Positions 30,611-42,173 of a DNA stretch of 64,000 nt are shown here, one piece after another. The notes under the pieces are model-generated. The model saw only the letters and a program-made list of their open reading frames with translations. It was not told the origin of the DNA and did not search any database. The stretch is from the NCBI GenBank assembly GCA_922989275.2, contig OV277869.1, positions 1,860,001 through 1,924,000 of the forward strand, read 5' to 3'. The position numbers were made by a program, and so were the translations under genes. How positions within the stretch are numbered: position 1 is the first letter of the stretch; each line of letters opens with the position of its first letter. This stretch comes from Gari tellinella (lineage: Eukaryota > Mollusca > Bivalvia > Cardiida > Psammobiidae).

Positions 30611-30929
30611 TGGCACAGACAGACGGACAGACGGACGGACAGACGGACGGACGGACAGACGGACAAACCAACAGACATGACAAAAACTATATGCCCCCGA
30701 ATCGTAGATTCTGGGGGCATAAAAAGGCGTATTTATGGTGTAATGGGCTAAGTTAGAGAAACAATTTTTACCAATTACATACTATTGATTGTATAAAGTA
30801 ATATTATAGGCAAGGAATGAAGTAATGACGTAAACATGCGCATTTTATAGCCACATTTATTTCCAAGAAAATTTAAGTTTGACAAATACGGAACTAGAGC
30901 CATCGAGGTTAGACTGTAATATATTGGTA

Positions 30930-31301
30930 CAGTGAAACCCCTCTAAACCGGACATGTATGGGGACAACATAAATGTCCGATTTAGAGGGGTTTCCGATTT
31001 CGAGGGGTTTTAACCCATGGCTTGTTTCTAATATGGAAGATAGCTGATCACTTAAAGGCGCATTCTGCTTTACTTTCAACCTGCTTTAAGCTATCATCTG
31101 CTAGAATATAGAAAATATTTCTAATGATACATATTCATGAATATATTTTCTTCAGTGAAAGAAATAAATCAAAGGAGTAACAATCCATATTTATGGTGAA
31201 ATTGGTTAAAATAAAAAAGGATTGGAAACGGTACCAACGTTTTTGTCCGGTCTAGAGAGAATTCCGGTATTTAGAGGTTCCGGTTTAGAGGGGTTTTACT
31301 G
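30930..31301 (+). mobile_element. MITE G with nested MITE B
   Basis: CAGTGAAACCCCTCTAAACCGG start and GGTTTAGAGGGGTTTTACTG end, TA flanks. B copy 31014-31205 sits at TTAA inside. The satellite starts directly after. Confidence 0.8.
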
Positions 31302-31303
31302 TA

Positions 31304-34300
31304 TACCTGGAACTGTGACTGTAGTTGTTGTACGATAGGATACCGGTATAACATCACATTTGTTATTGTTAGTGGTAATAATAGAGAGGTTTGAACCGTA
31401 TGTTACCTGGAACTGTGATTGTAGGTGTTGTACGATAGGATACCGGTATAACATCACATTTGTTATTGTTAGTGGTAATAATAGAGAGATTTGAACCGTA
31501 TGTTACCTGGAACTGTGACTGTGGTTGTTGTACGATAGGATACCGGTATAACATCACATTTGTTATTGTTAGTGGTAATAATAGAGAGGTTTGAACCGTA
31601 TGTTACCTGGAACTGTGACTGTAGTTGTTGTACGATAGGATACCGGTATAACATCACATTTGTTATTGTTAGTGGTAATAATAGAGAGGTTTGAACCGTA
31701 TGTTACCTGGAACTGTGACTGTAGTTGTTGTACGATAGGATACCGGTATAACATCACATTTGGTATTGTTAGTGGTAATAATAGAGAGGTTTGAACCGTA
31801 TGTTACCTGGAACTGTGACTGTGGTTGTTGTACGATAGGATACCGGTATAACATCACATTTGTTATTGTTAGTGGTAATAATAGAGAGGTTTGAACCGTA
31901 TGTTACCTGGAACTGTGACTGTAGTTGTTGTACGATAGGATACCGGTATACCATCACATTTGTTATTTTTAGTGGTAATAATAGAGAGGTTTGAACCGTA
32001 TGTTACCTGGAACTGTGACTGTAGTTGTTGTACGATAGGATACCGGTATAACATCACATTTGTTATTGTTAGTGGTAATAATAGAGAGGTTTGAACCGTA
32101 TGTTACCTGGAACTGTGATTGTAGGTGTTGTACGATAGGATACCGGTATAACATCACATTTGTTATTGTTAGTGGTAATAATAGAGAGGTTTGAACCGTA
32201 TGTTACCTGGAACTGTGATTGTAGGTGTTGTACGATAGGATACCGGTATAACATCACATTTGTTATTGTTAGTGGTAATAATAGAGAGGTTTGAACCGTA
32301 TGTTACCTGGAACTGTGATTTTAGGTGTTGTACGATAGGATACCGGTATACCATCACATTTGTTATTGTTAGTGGTAATAATAGAGAGGTTTGAACCGTA
32401 TGTTACCTGGAACTGTGACTGTGGTTGTTGTACGATAGGATACCGGTATAACATCACATTTGTTATTGTTAGTGGTAATAATAGAGAGGTTTGAACCGTA
32501 TGTTACCTGGAACTGTGACTGTGGTTGTTGTACGATAGGATACCGGTATAACATCACATTTGTTATTGTTAGTGGTAATAATAGAGAGGTTTGAACCGTA
32601 TGTTACCTGGAACTGTGACTGTGGTTGTTGTACGATAGGATACCGGTATAACATCACATTTGTTATTGTTAGTGGTAATAATAGAGAGGTTTGAACCGTA
32701 TGTTACCTGGAACTGTGACTGTAGTTGTTGTACGATAGGATACCGGTATACCATCACATTTGTTATTGTTAGTGGTAATAATAGAGAGGTTTGAACCGTA
32801 TGTTACCTGGAACTGTGACTGTAGGTGTTGTACGATAGGATACCGGTATAACATCACATTTGTTATTGTTAGTGGTAATAATAGAGAGGTTTGAACCGTA
32901 TGTTACCTGGAACTGTGACTGTAGTTGTTGTACGATAGGATACCGGTATACCATCACATTTGTTATTGTAAGTGGTAATAATAGAGAGGTTTGAACTGTA
33001 TGTTACCTGGAACTGTGACTGTAGTTGTTGTACGATAGGATACCGGTATAACATCACATTTGTTATTGTTAGTGGTAATAATAGAGAGGTTTGAACCGTA
33101 TGTTACCTGGAACTGTGACTGTGGTTGTTGTACGATAGGATACCGGTATAACATCACATTTGTTATTGTTAGTGGTAATAATAGAGAGGTTTGAACCGTA
33201 TGTTACCTGGAACTGTGACTGTGGTTGTTGTACGATAGGATACCGGTATAACATCACATTTGTTATTGTTAGTGGTAATAATAGAGAGGTTTGAACCGTA
33301 TGTTACCTGGAACTGTGACTGTAGTTGTTGTACGATAGGATACCGGTATACCATCACATTTGTTATTGTTAGTGGTAATAATAGAGAGGTTTGAACCGTA
33401 TGTTACCTGGAACTGTGACTGTAGGTGTTGTACGATAGGATACCGGTATAACATCACATTTGTTATTGTTAGTGGTAATAATAGAGAGGTTTGAACCGTA
33501 TGTTACCTGGAACTGTGACTGTAGTTGTTGTACGATAGGATACCGGTATACCATCACATTTGTTATTGTAAGTGGTAATAATAGAGAGGTTTGAACTGTA
33601 TGTTACCTGGAACTGTGACTGTAGTTGTTGTACGATAGGATACCGGTATAACATCACATTTGTTATTGTTAGTGGTAATAATAGAGAGGTTTGAACCGTA
33701 TGTTACCTGGAACTGTGACTGTAGTTGTTGTACGATATGATACCGGTATAACATCTCATTTGTTATTGTTAGTGGTAATAATAGAGAGGTTTGAACCGTA
33801 TGTTACCTGGAACTGTGACTGTGGTTGTTGTACGATAGGATACCGGTATAACATTACATTTGTTATTTTTAGTGGTAATAATAGAGAGGTTTGAACCGTA
33901 TGTTACCTGGAACTGTGACTGTGGTTGTTGTACGATAGGATACCGGTATAACATCACATTTGTTATTGTTAGTGGTAATAATAGAGAGGTTTGAACCGTA
34001 TGTTACCTGGAACTGTGATTGTAGGTGTTGTACGATAGGATACCGGTATAACATCACATTTGTTATTGTTAGTGGTAATAATAGAGAGGTTTGAACCGTA
34101 TGTTACCTGGAACTGTGACTGTAGTTGTTGTACGATAGGATACCGGTATAACATCACATTTGTTATTGTTAGTGGTAATAATAGAGAGGTTTGAACCGTA
34201 CGTTACCTGGAACTGTGATTGTAGGTGTTGTACGATAGGATACCGGTATACCATCACATTTGTTATTGTTAGTGGTAATAATAGAGAGGTTTGAACCGTA

Positions 34301-34470
34301 TGTTACCTGGAACTGTGACTGTAGTTGTTGTACGATAGGATACCGGTATAACATCACATTTGTTATTGTTAGTGGTAATAATAGAGAGGTTTGAACCGTA
34401 TGTTACCTGGAACTGTGACTGTAGGTGTTGTACGATAGGATACCGGTATAACATCACATTTGTTATTGTT
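31304..34470. repeat. 100-bp satellite, about 31.7 units, derived from an exon-intron boundary
   Basis: Exact 100-bp period without visible indels. On the minus strand each unit is the last 64 bp of exon 34407-34584 (CDVIPVSYRTT...VTVPG) plus the first 36 bp of its intron (GTAACATACGG...). Units differ at a few sites (GTAGTTG/GTGGTTG/GTAGGTG; ATAACATC/ATACCATC). The left edge abuts a G-type MITE at 31301. Each unit carries CAG|GTAACA. Confidence 0.95.
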
Positions 34471-34584
34471 GCCATTTCTGTATGTGTTGTTAATGTTGGT
34501 ATTAAACCAATGGACTTCAACCCAATGTTGTAAAGTTCCAAAGTTCGTGACGACACTGGTTACGACACCTTCCCCATGGCCGTC
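34407..34584 (-). CDS. second half of MIB/HERC2 domain 1; source of two tandem repeats
   Basis: Exon of 178 bp, phase 0 to phase 1, acceptor GTTTTACAG and donor CCAG|GTAACA. It encodes DGHGEGVVTSVVTNFG, then WVEVHWFNTNINNTYRNG, then a Thr-rich tail ending TVTVPG. The HGEG...WV.V.W....N.YR.G pattern is the second half of the MIB/HERC2 fold. The last 64 bp and the following 36 bp of intron are the founding unit of the 100-bp satellite at 31304-34470. The first about 37 bp plus the acceptor intron are repeated at 34725 and 34902. Reading past the donor meets a stop at 34369. Confidence 0.88.
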
Positions 34585-34935
34585 CTGTAAAACTAGTGCT
34601 AAGGAGTATTTCAAAAATTAAAATCTCTTTTTCTGCTTTAAACCCTATGATGTCACTACTTATTAGAATCGTCTCGAAGAGACGATTCTAATAAGTAGTA
34701 GCACTATAGGATTTGGTGCTAAAATGACGACACTGGTTACGACACCTTCACCATGGCCGTCCTGTAAAACAAGTGCTAAGGAGTATTTCAAAAACTAAAA
34801 TCTCTTTTTCTGCTTTAAACCCTACGATGTCACTACTTATTAGAATCGTCTCGAAGAGACGATTCTAATAAGTAGTAGCACCATAGGATTTGGTGCTAAA
34901 ATGACGACACTGGTTACGATACCTTCACCATGGCC
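34548..34935. repeat. 177-bp tandem repeat of the exon acceptor side
   Basis: About 2.2 units start at 34548, 34725 and 34902. Each has the first about 37 bp of the MIB/HERC2 half-exon (DGHGEGVVTSVV), its CAG acceptor and about 140 bp of intron with a palindrome around GTCTCGAAGAGAC. Only the 34548 unit continues into a full exon. Confidence 0.85.
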
Positions 34936-34977
34936 GTCCTTTAGAATATATTTTCAAGTACATGTAGTAAACAATTG

Positions 34978-35080
34978 AAAGTCAAAGTCAAGTCAATGTC
35001 AAAATTTCTTTATTGGCAAAGACAACAGAGCCAATCGCCCCTACACACTCATTCTACAAAGGTGGCCAATTTCAGATTCA
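34978..35080 (-). mobile_element. 3' tail of a retroelement
   Basis: On the minus strand GCCAATAAAGAAATTTTGAC leads into TTGAC-type repeats, a typical LINE or SINE tail. The upstream limit cannot be placed. Confidence 0.4.
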
Positions 35081-35884
35081 GAAAACCTTGAAAATCAACT
35101 CTCGCAAAATGTTTGCTACGCCATTGGATATCAAACTACACCACACCTGGATAGATCTTTCAAGCATTGTCCCGTAATATGATTGCTAATTTGCAAAACG
35201 ATGCCGTGCTATTAAAATAGCCCTCCACAGATAACACCATATTTTACGTGATATTCTTATTTGTGTGCAACAACTCAGGTCAAAATATAGACGACACCTA
35301 TATCTGCTATGTTATAACGTTTGATATGTCGAACAAACTGAGATTCAACTAAAATCATAAAATATTGAGTAATTTCGGCACATCATAGTTTTCCAGGAGA
35401 TTTGAAAAATGTTGTTTTGCTCAAACAACAGCAATTTTAAAGCACTACAGTATGAATGGGTTTACTAGTTTTAGTAAAACATGTTGAATGGGATCAACAC
35501 GTGTGGAAGCGCTTTAAGCTAAAGGAATAAATAGTTTTGTTTTAAACATGTTTGAAAGTCCAACCAACACCATCACATACTTCTCTTAAATATTTTGCAT
35601 AAGACTGATAGTTAATGTCACGTAAACTTCATAAAGCCCTGACAATAACAGATATGATATGAGTCGTTCTATGACAAAACCGGTCTTAATGACAAAATTT
35701 TCGATTTCTGTTTTTTTGGCTTTTTACAATCTACACGTTGTTTTGGAGGGCCTGTAAAAGTTTTGATAAAAAATTCAAAACGGTTTTCAAGATATTGAAC
35801 TTTTAATAACACCATATACACTTGAGAAAATAATCAACGACGTCGACAACGTCATTTTGACGTTACCAATAATTTACGTCATGT

Positions 35885-36066
35885 ACACTGGCGAAAACGT
35901 TATTTTTTCCCCGTTTAAAAGAAACGAAACACAAATGCGATACATTTAAACGATGACAGCTTCTTGAAAATGTTGTCGATTTGTTCCAATCGAATGGCAA
36001 GCAGTTTTGAGCCTGATCAGACCCTGAGTTACTCGGCGTCTGATATGGCTCAAAACTGTTTGCACT
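35885..36066 (+). mobile_element. MITE A, left part and hairpin
   Basis: TACACTGGCGAAAACGTTATT start, GTTTAAAAGAAACG box, hairpin 35997-36064. Right half absent. Confidence 0.65.
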
Positions 36067-36092
36067 TAACCCCAGTCCTTCGAGTGCGAGTA

Positions 36093-36444
36093 CAGTGCTC
36101 CCTCTCTACAACGACACCCAATGGGAGACACAGCTAGTGTGCGTTGTTTGGAGGGAGTCGTTATAGGGAGTGAGAATAAGACTTGAATTACATTTGCAAA
36201 CAGCTTGATTCCAGATCAGATACCGCGTAACGCGGCGTCTGATCTGGAGTCAAGCTGTTTGACACTCGTCATTAAAATTCTACTATCAAAATGGCCAATA
36301 ATGTGTAACTTTGAGATAAAAAGCAGACGACAATTTTAAGCAGTTCAAGCGTTAGACATATATGTATTGTTTAGGGAACTGCGACAAGGGTCGTTGTAAG
36401 GAGGGAGTCGTTGTTGGGAGGGCCGTTGTAGAGAGGGCGAGTTG
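36093..36444 (+). mobile_element. MITE H (352 bp)
   Basis: CAGTGCTCCCTCTCTACAACG start, GTTGTAGAGAGGGCGAGTTG end, TA flanks; hairpin 36196-36262. Confidence 0.75.
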
Positions 36445-38290
36445 TATAAATGTAAACGTTTGTCGGAAAATATTAGCGTTTTATCCCCTGTATCGCCTGA
36501 CTAACTAAAATATATCGCTACACCATTTTAAAAACAACTGAAATATACATAGATGTGTTGCAGTTTCATTTTATAAATGTTGAACTAAAACTGTCGGATA
36601 ACACAAAGCAGGTGCTGTCTATATGATAGCAATGAATGAATGACTCGGTAAATACACTAACAAATCCATAAACAACTAGAAAAGAGTTCGTCATACCTTT
36701 CCGAAATATTAGGTGTATGTCTTCAATCTGTGCACAGTCTATATGCACAATTTGATTTATGATGAATAAAAAAATATTAATCTTACTATTGAGTTGTGTA
36801 TTATTTCAGCCATATTATGAGAAATTTGAACTCGGAAACTCCAAACAGTGCATACCTAATTGAGACACCGCAGTTCCAACGCAGTGTCGCCTCTGGGTTT
36901 ACTCTGCTTGTCTCTTGTCAGAATCAACATTTAATATTGATGCAAACAGTACAGATCCTGATCACCTACTGAGTAGAGATGCGGCGGCTGATATTGGTTT
37001 ACAATCTTTACACTGCTTACATAATTTAAATGAATAAATGAATGAAGTAGTGTTTTACGACCCATCGACACAAGCGAGCGACGTGTAGACCCAAAGTACA
37101 TGTACAATGCAAATGGGTACATTTTTTCACTATTCCGATTTTATTTCTTTTGTAAACCCTTTACCTCTTACTATTCAAATAAAAACTAACCCAGTGCACA
37201 TTTTAATGAATTAAGCCTTCACCAATGGATACACGAAGTTGTTCCTTCTCTCTTTAAGAACACCTCAACTGTATGGATTTGTATATCTGATTAAACAGTC
37301 ATTTATTGAAAACAGTGTATACCAAGATCAGACAGCTGAAAAATACAAAAGCTGTCTGAAATGGATATAAACAGTTTCTCAAGGCATATTCGTAAAGTCA
37401 TATTTATATGATACAGTTTCAATTCATACAAATAGCAAACGTGGGACATGTTTAGAAATTAAACGTATAAGCGCGTTTCCGAAATATTGATTTATTCTCC
37501 CATTCCACACCGTAAACATGTTTTGAGAAATTAAGACTGGGAGCAAATGCAAACAGTGCGAACCCAGATTTGCCAGCTCCTGTAGGATCTGGCTGATCAC
37601 GGTGTGTACGTCTGTAGTGAGATCAGCCAGCTCTGGCAGATCCGGGTCTGCACTGTTTGTCATGAAAATGGTATCTACTATCTAGTGATGTTATATTAAT
37701 TGTAAACTGGTGAAATTAGTTTGAATTATCTTGCCGAAATTGTAACAATATATTTCTCCAAATTTAGTCATGGAAAAGTCTAGGTAAGTTACTTAGGGGA
37801 GAAAGGGTAAATGTCCATGCATATCAACACATCAACGTGGACGAGAGCAAACTGTGTCATTTTGAAACCCAGGTCGAACGTATGGACGAACAGTACTGCA
37901 CAAATACTTGTATGTTGCAATGGCATCGGTAGGACATCCAGGTTGAATGATACTTTGTCTGTCCGTAGCAGTCAGTTGCATGAAGAGTGTGTGCTTATAA
38001 AATGTTAAATTTGGTGTCATCCGAATTGAATGCTTCCTTTAATGTTACAACACCAGGTTTGTCTCTGTTGAACAAGAAGTGTTTGTATTCCCTTATACCT
38101 TTCATTGGCTTGCTCATTTCTCTCATGTCAAGAATGTAAGAAGACATAATATAACCCTTCTCAATATACTAAGAAACACCGCGAGACTTACACCTGGAAA
38201 CCAATAGCAAGAAAGCGTCATTTTTGGCAATATCGAGATCGTTCGATTGCATTACAATGTTACTGTGAATTCTTCTTCACACCAAATCGT
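36445..38290. other. intron with scattered hairpin remnants
   Basis: No convincing exon. Hairpins of the GCAAACAG type occur at 36940-37020, 37305-37375 and 37546-37662; the last is long (about 115 nt) with a GGCTGATC...GATCAGCC inner arm. A weak exon-like stretch on the minus strand ends at donors GTATGC (36856) and GTATGA (36698), but neither has a good acceptor. Confidence 0.5.
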
Positions 38291-38399
38291 AATTACTGTC
38301 ACTTGAACTGTTATTTTCGTTTTCTAGCCTACATGTACTCCCTTCATCAACATATCGCCGAGCTCTCTCGTCAATATATTCGGTCGTCTCGTTTCGCAC

Positions 38400-38430
38400 C
38401 ATCATCATCATTTTCATCACCATCACTTCC
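38400..38430. repeat. (CAT)n short tract
   Basis: CATCATCATCATTTTCATC inside the candidate small gene's second exon 3' region. Confidence 0.7.
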
Positions 38431-38436
38431 CGCATT

Positions 38437-38517
38437 CTACCCTGCCCGTTTCTGCGAAGGTGCTAGGGTGCTGTCTGGTCTTCTCCCAAAGTGTTCTGAG
38501 TACAGGCTTTCAAGCTC
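38437..38517 (-). CDS. candidate second exon of the small nested gene
   Basis: After a good acceptor (TATTTTTTCAG) an open frame reads ELESLYSEHFGRRPDSTLA and PSQKRAG, then TAG. Joined to 39540-39557 the peptide would be only 32 residues, so a hidden donor near the stop (GCAGG|GTAGAA) and further exons are possible. No family recognised. Confidence 0.3.
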   Translation of the reverse strand, partial: ELESLYSEHFGRRPDSTLAPSQKRAG

Positions 38518-39037
38518 CTGAAAAAATATATACAATATTTGATCTATATGAAACAGAAATGAAAATAATGCTCCATTGAGAATAATAAATGTCATTAAAT
38601 ATCGTAAAACCAATGTTTATATTTTAGTCAACTAGGTAAAGGCATTACTTCTCCAGTACAAGTGCAAAATCAACATGATTTTATGTGTGTTGATATGTCA
38701 AGTCAATTCTGAAACCCAATAACTTTAGTTCTGACTTGACACTTGAAAATATGAAATTCAAACGAGGAAACGCCAATGCGTATGTAAAACAATTTCTTTT
38801 CTTATTATAGATCTATAGCTCTAGATCATCATCTTATAGAAAAAATCCACTTTGCAAATATTAATAGATGTGCAGTGAAAAGAAAAGTTGGTTTGCCGGA
38901 TTTCAACCTGCGACTTTTTGTACTAGAATCCACCAGCGTATCCACAGAGCTACGGAGGCTTGCCGTTAACAGCGGTTGTAGTTATAATTTCTTACTATGA
39001 TAAACTCGATTGTCGCGACATGGCATATTTCATAACG

Positions 39038-39152
39038 ATCTCTCTCTCTCTCTCTCGTCTCTGTTGTCTCTCTCTCTCTCTCTATCTGTCGCTATCTGTC
39101 TCTGTGTGTGTCTCTCTCTGTATCTCTGCCTCTGTATCTCTCTCATTTTTAA
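39038..39152. repeat. (TC)n tract
   Basis: TCTCTCTC runs with CTGTCGCTATCTG; same composition as the tracts at 4.9 and 9.1 kb. Confidence 0.9.
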
Positions 39153-39539
39153 ACATAACTGACACAGAATACATGTATAATTACATTTTCATCTAGAGTA
39201 TTGACTTGCATATCGAAAAGAAAAAAACACTCTTTACTTGCCGGGTGGGGTATGTTAAGTAAACGTGTATGACCTTCACGAAATGTTTGAGATAATGATT
39301 TAAAGGCTTATATATTACAGCAAAAATACAAAATAAAATCTGTCTTGAAATATGTTGTAAGGCCAATGTGGTAACAAAAATGATATAGATTTACCAGGTA
39401 AATCTACATATAGTACAGACTCTTCAGTACGCACTCGACAGTCTACATCATGTAGTACATGTAAACAAATTCTGCCGTTGCTTGCATTTCCAGGTCTAGA
39501 TACAATTTCAATTCAAATGAAAAAGAAACACCAACTTAC

Positions 39540-39557
39540 CTCTAATTCACCATCCAT
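39540..39557 (-). CDS. candidate first coding exon of a small nested gene
   Basis: ATG followed by five codons (MDGELE) and a strong donor GAG|GTAAGT. The region just upstream (39660-39750) holds several TGACGTCA-like motifs. It joins in phase 0 to 38437-38517. The gene would be nested in the intron between MIB/HERC2 exons 42561 and 34584, on the same strand, so an alternative first exon of the larger gene is also possible. Confidence 0.3.
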
Positions 39558-39654
39558 TGTTGTCCAAAAGGATCTAACGATTCATTAAAAACCGACTCTT
39601 AAATTCTAAATACCAGAATAACTGTCTAGGATTGTCATAAAAACACGCTTGTAA

Positions 39655-39760
39655 ACAATGTTTACGTCATGCGGAAAACATGTGTTTATCGATTTGGATG
39701 ACGTCAAAATATCGCATTTTCGACGTCATTTCGGCAATGTCAATAAGACCGGTTTTGTCA
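39655..39760 (-). promoter_or_regulatory. CRE-rich candidate promoter
   Basis: Within about 80 bp there are TTACGTCAT, ATGACGTCA and CGACGTCAT, all matching the CREB/ATF palindrome TGACGTCA closely, just upstream of the ATG at 39557. A related segment in inverted orientation lies at 35656-35880. Confidence 0.35.
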
Positions 39761-39789
39761 GAGAACGGCTCATATATAAAAAAAACCGC

Positions 39790-41190
39790 TAATCTGTAAA
39801 TGCCATTTGTTTAAGGGCGTTTCAAACAATAAACTTAGCTAGTTGTAGGAACATGTTTCAAACATTCAAACTATCAACAGTGACACAAAATGGTCAAACA
39901 ACTGCATTTGTAATTTGGCACGTTAAATTCATAAACAAGTACCTCAAAGTATCAGAGTACAACATTTTCATATCATTAAGCAGCAAATTATTTATTAATA
40001 TGACTCAATATATGTATGAATGTTTGTGAAATATATATCATTGTAAATTAAAGGTTCGATACCGGTATACAATTCTGATGGATACTGATGTTTGCTGATT
40101 GTTTCACGTACATATCAGCTTTTTCAAAAAGGACTTACTATTGTCTCAATGTTTCCTTAAACACTACTATAAAAAGGAAACCATGATTCTGTTTTTTATA
40201 GTAAATAAAAGCGACACCATTATTTCCCAATACATATTTTAAGTATGTATATGTACTAAAAGAAAGCAACAGCAGATAAGACACTGGCCAGTTATACTAC
40301 AAAAATGCTTAAATATGATGTTGTCGACGGTATAATTGTTCCATTTCGCAAGTATTGTTTGAATTTCTACACGTCTGATATATCAATAACTCTGCCACAT
40401 ATATTGTACAATGAATACAAACAATCACACAGGTCACTTTGAATTAATATAGCCACACAGGCGAAAAGTGTAACCACACACGTTGCTTTAAACAAATATA
40501 GCCACACAGGTTGCTTTAAATAAATATAGCCACACAGGTATAAAGTTCAGCAACACAGGTATATTTTAATGAATATAGCCACACAGGGACAATGCCTAAA
40601 GTATGTCAACCTCTGTTAACTTCGAACCAGTATGAAATTAAAGGTTCCAACCCAGATCTTTTTTCTCTTTTCGTTGGTTGGTTGTCTAAAATCATAACAT
40701 ATCAAATTCGATCGAATCAAAACTCCCATTTATGTGAAACCTAGTTCAGTAAAATATTAAAACAGACAAATGTTGTGTCTCTGACAATTTCTCATTCTCA
40801 CACATATCTGCAACACTGTGGACTTAAAATATACCCATAATCACATTTACCTCTCCCTGGAATGAAATATTTTGTCATTTACTGGAAAGACTGGTTAGCT
40901 TTAACAGTGTCCTTATATAAGAATGGTCATATTTGACAGTGTCTATATACTAAAACTTTATATATTCTACCAGATATGCGAACCAAATGACTGACAGACT
41001 ATACCAAGATGTTAAATTGAACAATAATGTTATATTCATTGACACAGCCTGTTAGACAATGTAAGCAAATACACTGGCAGCAGTAACAACAACAACAATA
41101 CAAACACTTCACATAATTATATATACAACAAAACGAGTTTCAAAACGTATTGTCGCAGAATACTTTATTTTTGTAACAGGAGATACCTTG
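39790..41190. other. intron sequence without recognisable features
   Basis: AT-rich with no open frame, hairpin or transposon end recognised except the minisatellite at 40440-40590. Confidence 0.6.
40440..40590. repeat. minisatellite of ATAGCCACACAGG units
   Basis: Five to six units of 28-45 bp that share AATATAGCCACACAGG. Confidence 0.75.
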
Positions 41191-41194
41191 ATAT

Positions 41195-41590
41195 TATATA
41201 AATATTAGATGACAATTTGCGTGACATTCAAATTGTCAACCCTCGGGTTGACAATTTGAATATCACGCAAACTGCCATCTAATATTCATTTTATTACACC
41301 GAGTTTATCAACCCTGTCTGTGGAATCGTCTCGTTCGTATTTTACAAAATATGGTGTGAACACCAATTTAGAGCCGCCATGCACGTAACACGCGAAACGA
41401 CGTCACATTGTTTATATCAACTCAACTCAAGAATAGAGAAAATAATATCATAAAGCGTGACGTCACAAAGATAATATCATATAGAGTGACAGTATTTTTA
41501 AGAATAGAGAATTTAATATCATATAGTGTGACGTCACAAAAAGAATATCATATAGAGTGACAGTATATTGTTTGGATAGATGTAAAAGAC
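41195..41590. mobile_element. one-armed relative of the 1.2 kb foldback
   Basis: Cap hairpin (GTGACATTCAAATTGTCAACC centred at 41245) and left arm (ATTACACCGAGTTTATCAACC, GACGTCACATTGTTTATA), then two extra copies of a GTGACGTCACAAA...AATATCATATAGAGTGACAG motif. Confidence 0.7.
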
Positions 41591-41988
41591 ATGCAAAAAG
41601 TTTAATTTTTACGTGACACCATTTAAGGTGGTTTCAATGTCAAACACATAATTGATTTGTATCCTATCACTATTTCCTTTTTGTTAATGTACAGGTAGAT
41701 AATTTTCATCAGAGTATCAAGCATAAAAATCTTCAATACAGGAGTACAAATAAAATAGAGTTTATTACTAATAGTACAACCAATCTCGAGAAGAGCATAA
41801 CACACACACATGCATGAATATATATATTTCATTCATGCGTCTTGGATCATCAGGAATAATACTACACTCTATTAAAGTATTAAATATATAGTAAAGCATT
41901 TCTACTAAAGGTATACTTCAACTTAAAAACACTGTTTATCCTTTAGTCTGTAGAGATAGATCCCGCAACAACATTTGCAAACAGCAAA

Positions 41989-42173
41989 CAGGGCTCCAGA
42001 TAGGAGAGGTATTTCAACAACTTAAATCTTTACTTCTGCTTTAAACCCTATGGTGTCACTAATCATTAGAGTCGTCTCTTCGAGACGATTCTAATGAGTA
42101 GTAACACCATAGCATTTGATGCTAAAGTAAGTGAAAAAATGTTGGAGCTTACTCCCTCTTATCTGGAGCCCTG
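41989..42173 (+). mobile_element. MITE I (185 bp)
   Basis: CAGGGCTCCAGATAGGAG / CTCTTATCTGGAGCCCTG ends, near-duplication AGCAAA/ATCAAA, perfect central palindrome TCGTCTCTTCGAGACGA. Confidence 0.75.

Larger units (their letters stand above)
27818..30720 (+). mobile_element. M: dispersed element with a 298-bp tandem array
   Basis: Inserted within a B-type MITE (left AAAGGCGTAAA, right AAAAAGGCGTATTTATGG). A 5' unique part of about 400 bp (27836 ATGCCCCCGATG) is followed by units of about 298 bp rich in AGGTCA half-sites and TCAAGGTCA, a GACGGACAGACGG run (30616-30663), and a terminal hairpin GCCCCCGAATC/GATTCTGGGGGC. No coding capacity seen; superfamily unknown. Confidence 0.7.

Noticed and set aside
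27818..30720. Helitron assignment for element M because of its 3' hairpin
   Set aside because: No 5' TC and 3' CTRR termini are visible, and the insertion is not between A and T in the expected way.
31304..34470. Regular 100-bp repeats resembling a CRISPR array or a chain of 62-residue genes
   Set aside because: There are no unique spacers; the whole unit repeats. The short frames restart because 100 is not a multiple of three. The unit is explained as exon end plus intron start.
36690..36900. Possible small exons on the minus strand ending at GTATGA and GTATGC
   Set aside because: Acceptors are poor, the frame of the second holds a stop before its donor in one reading, and neither fits the phase series of the MIB/HERC2 gene.
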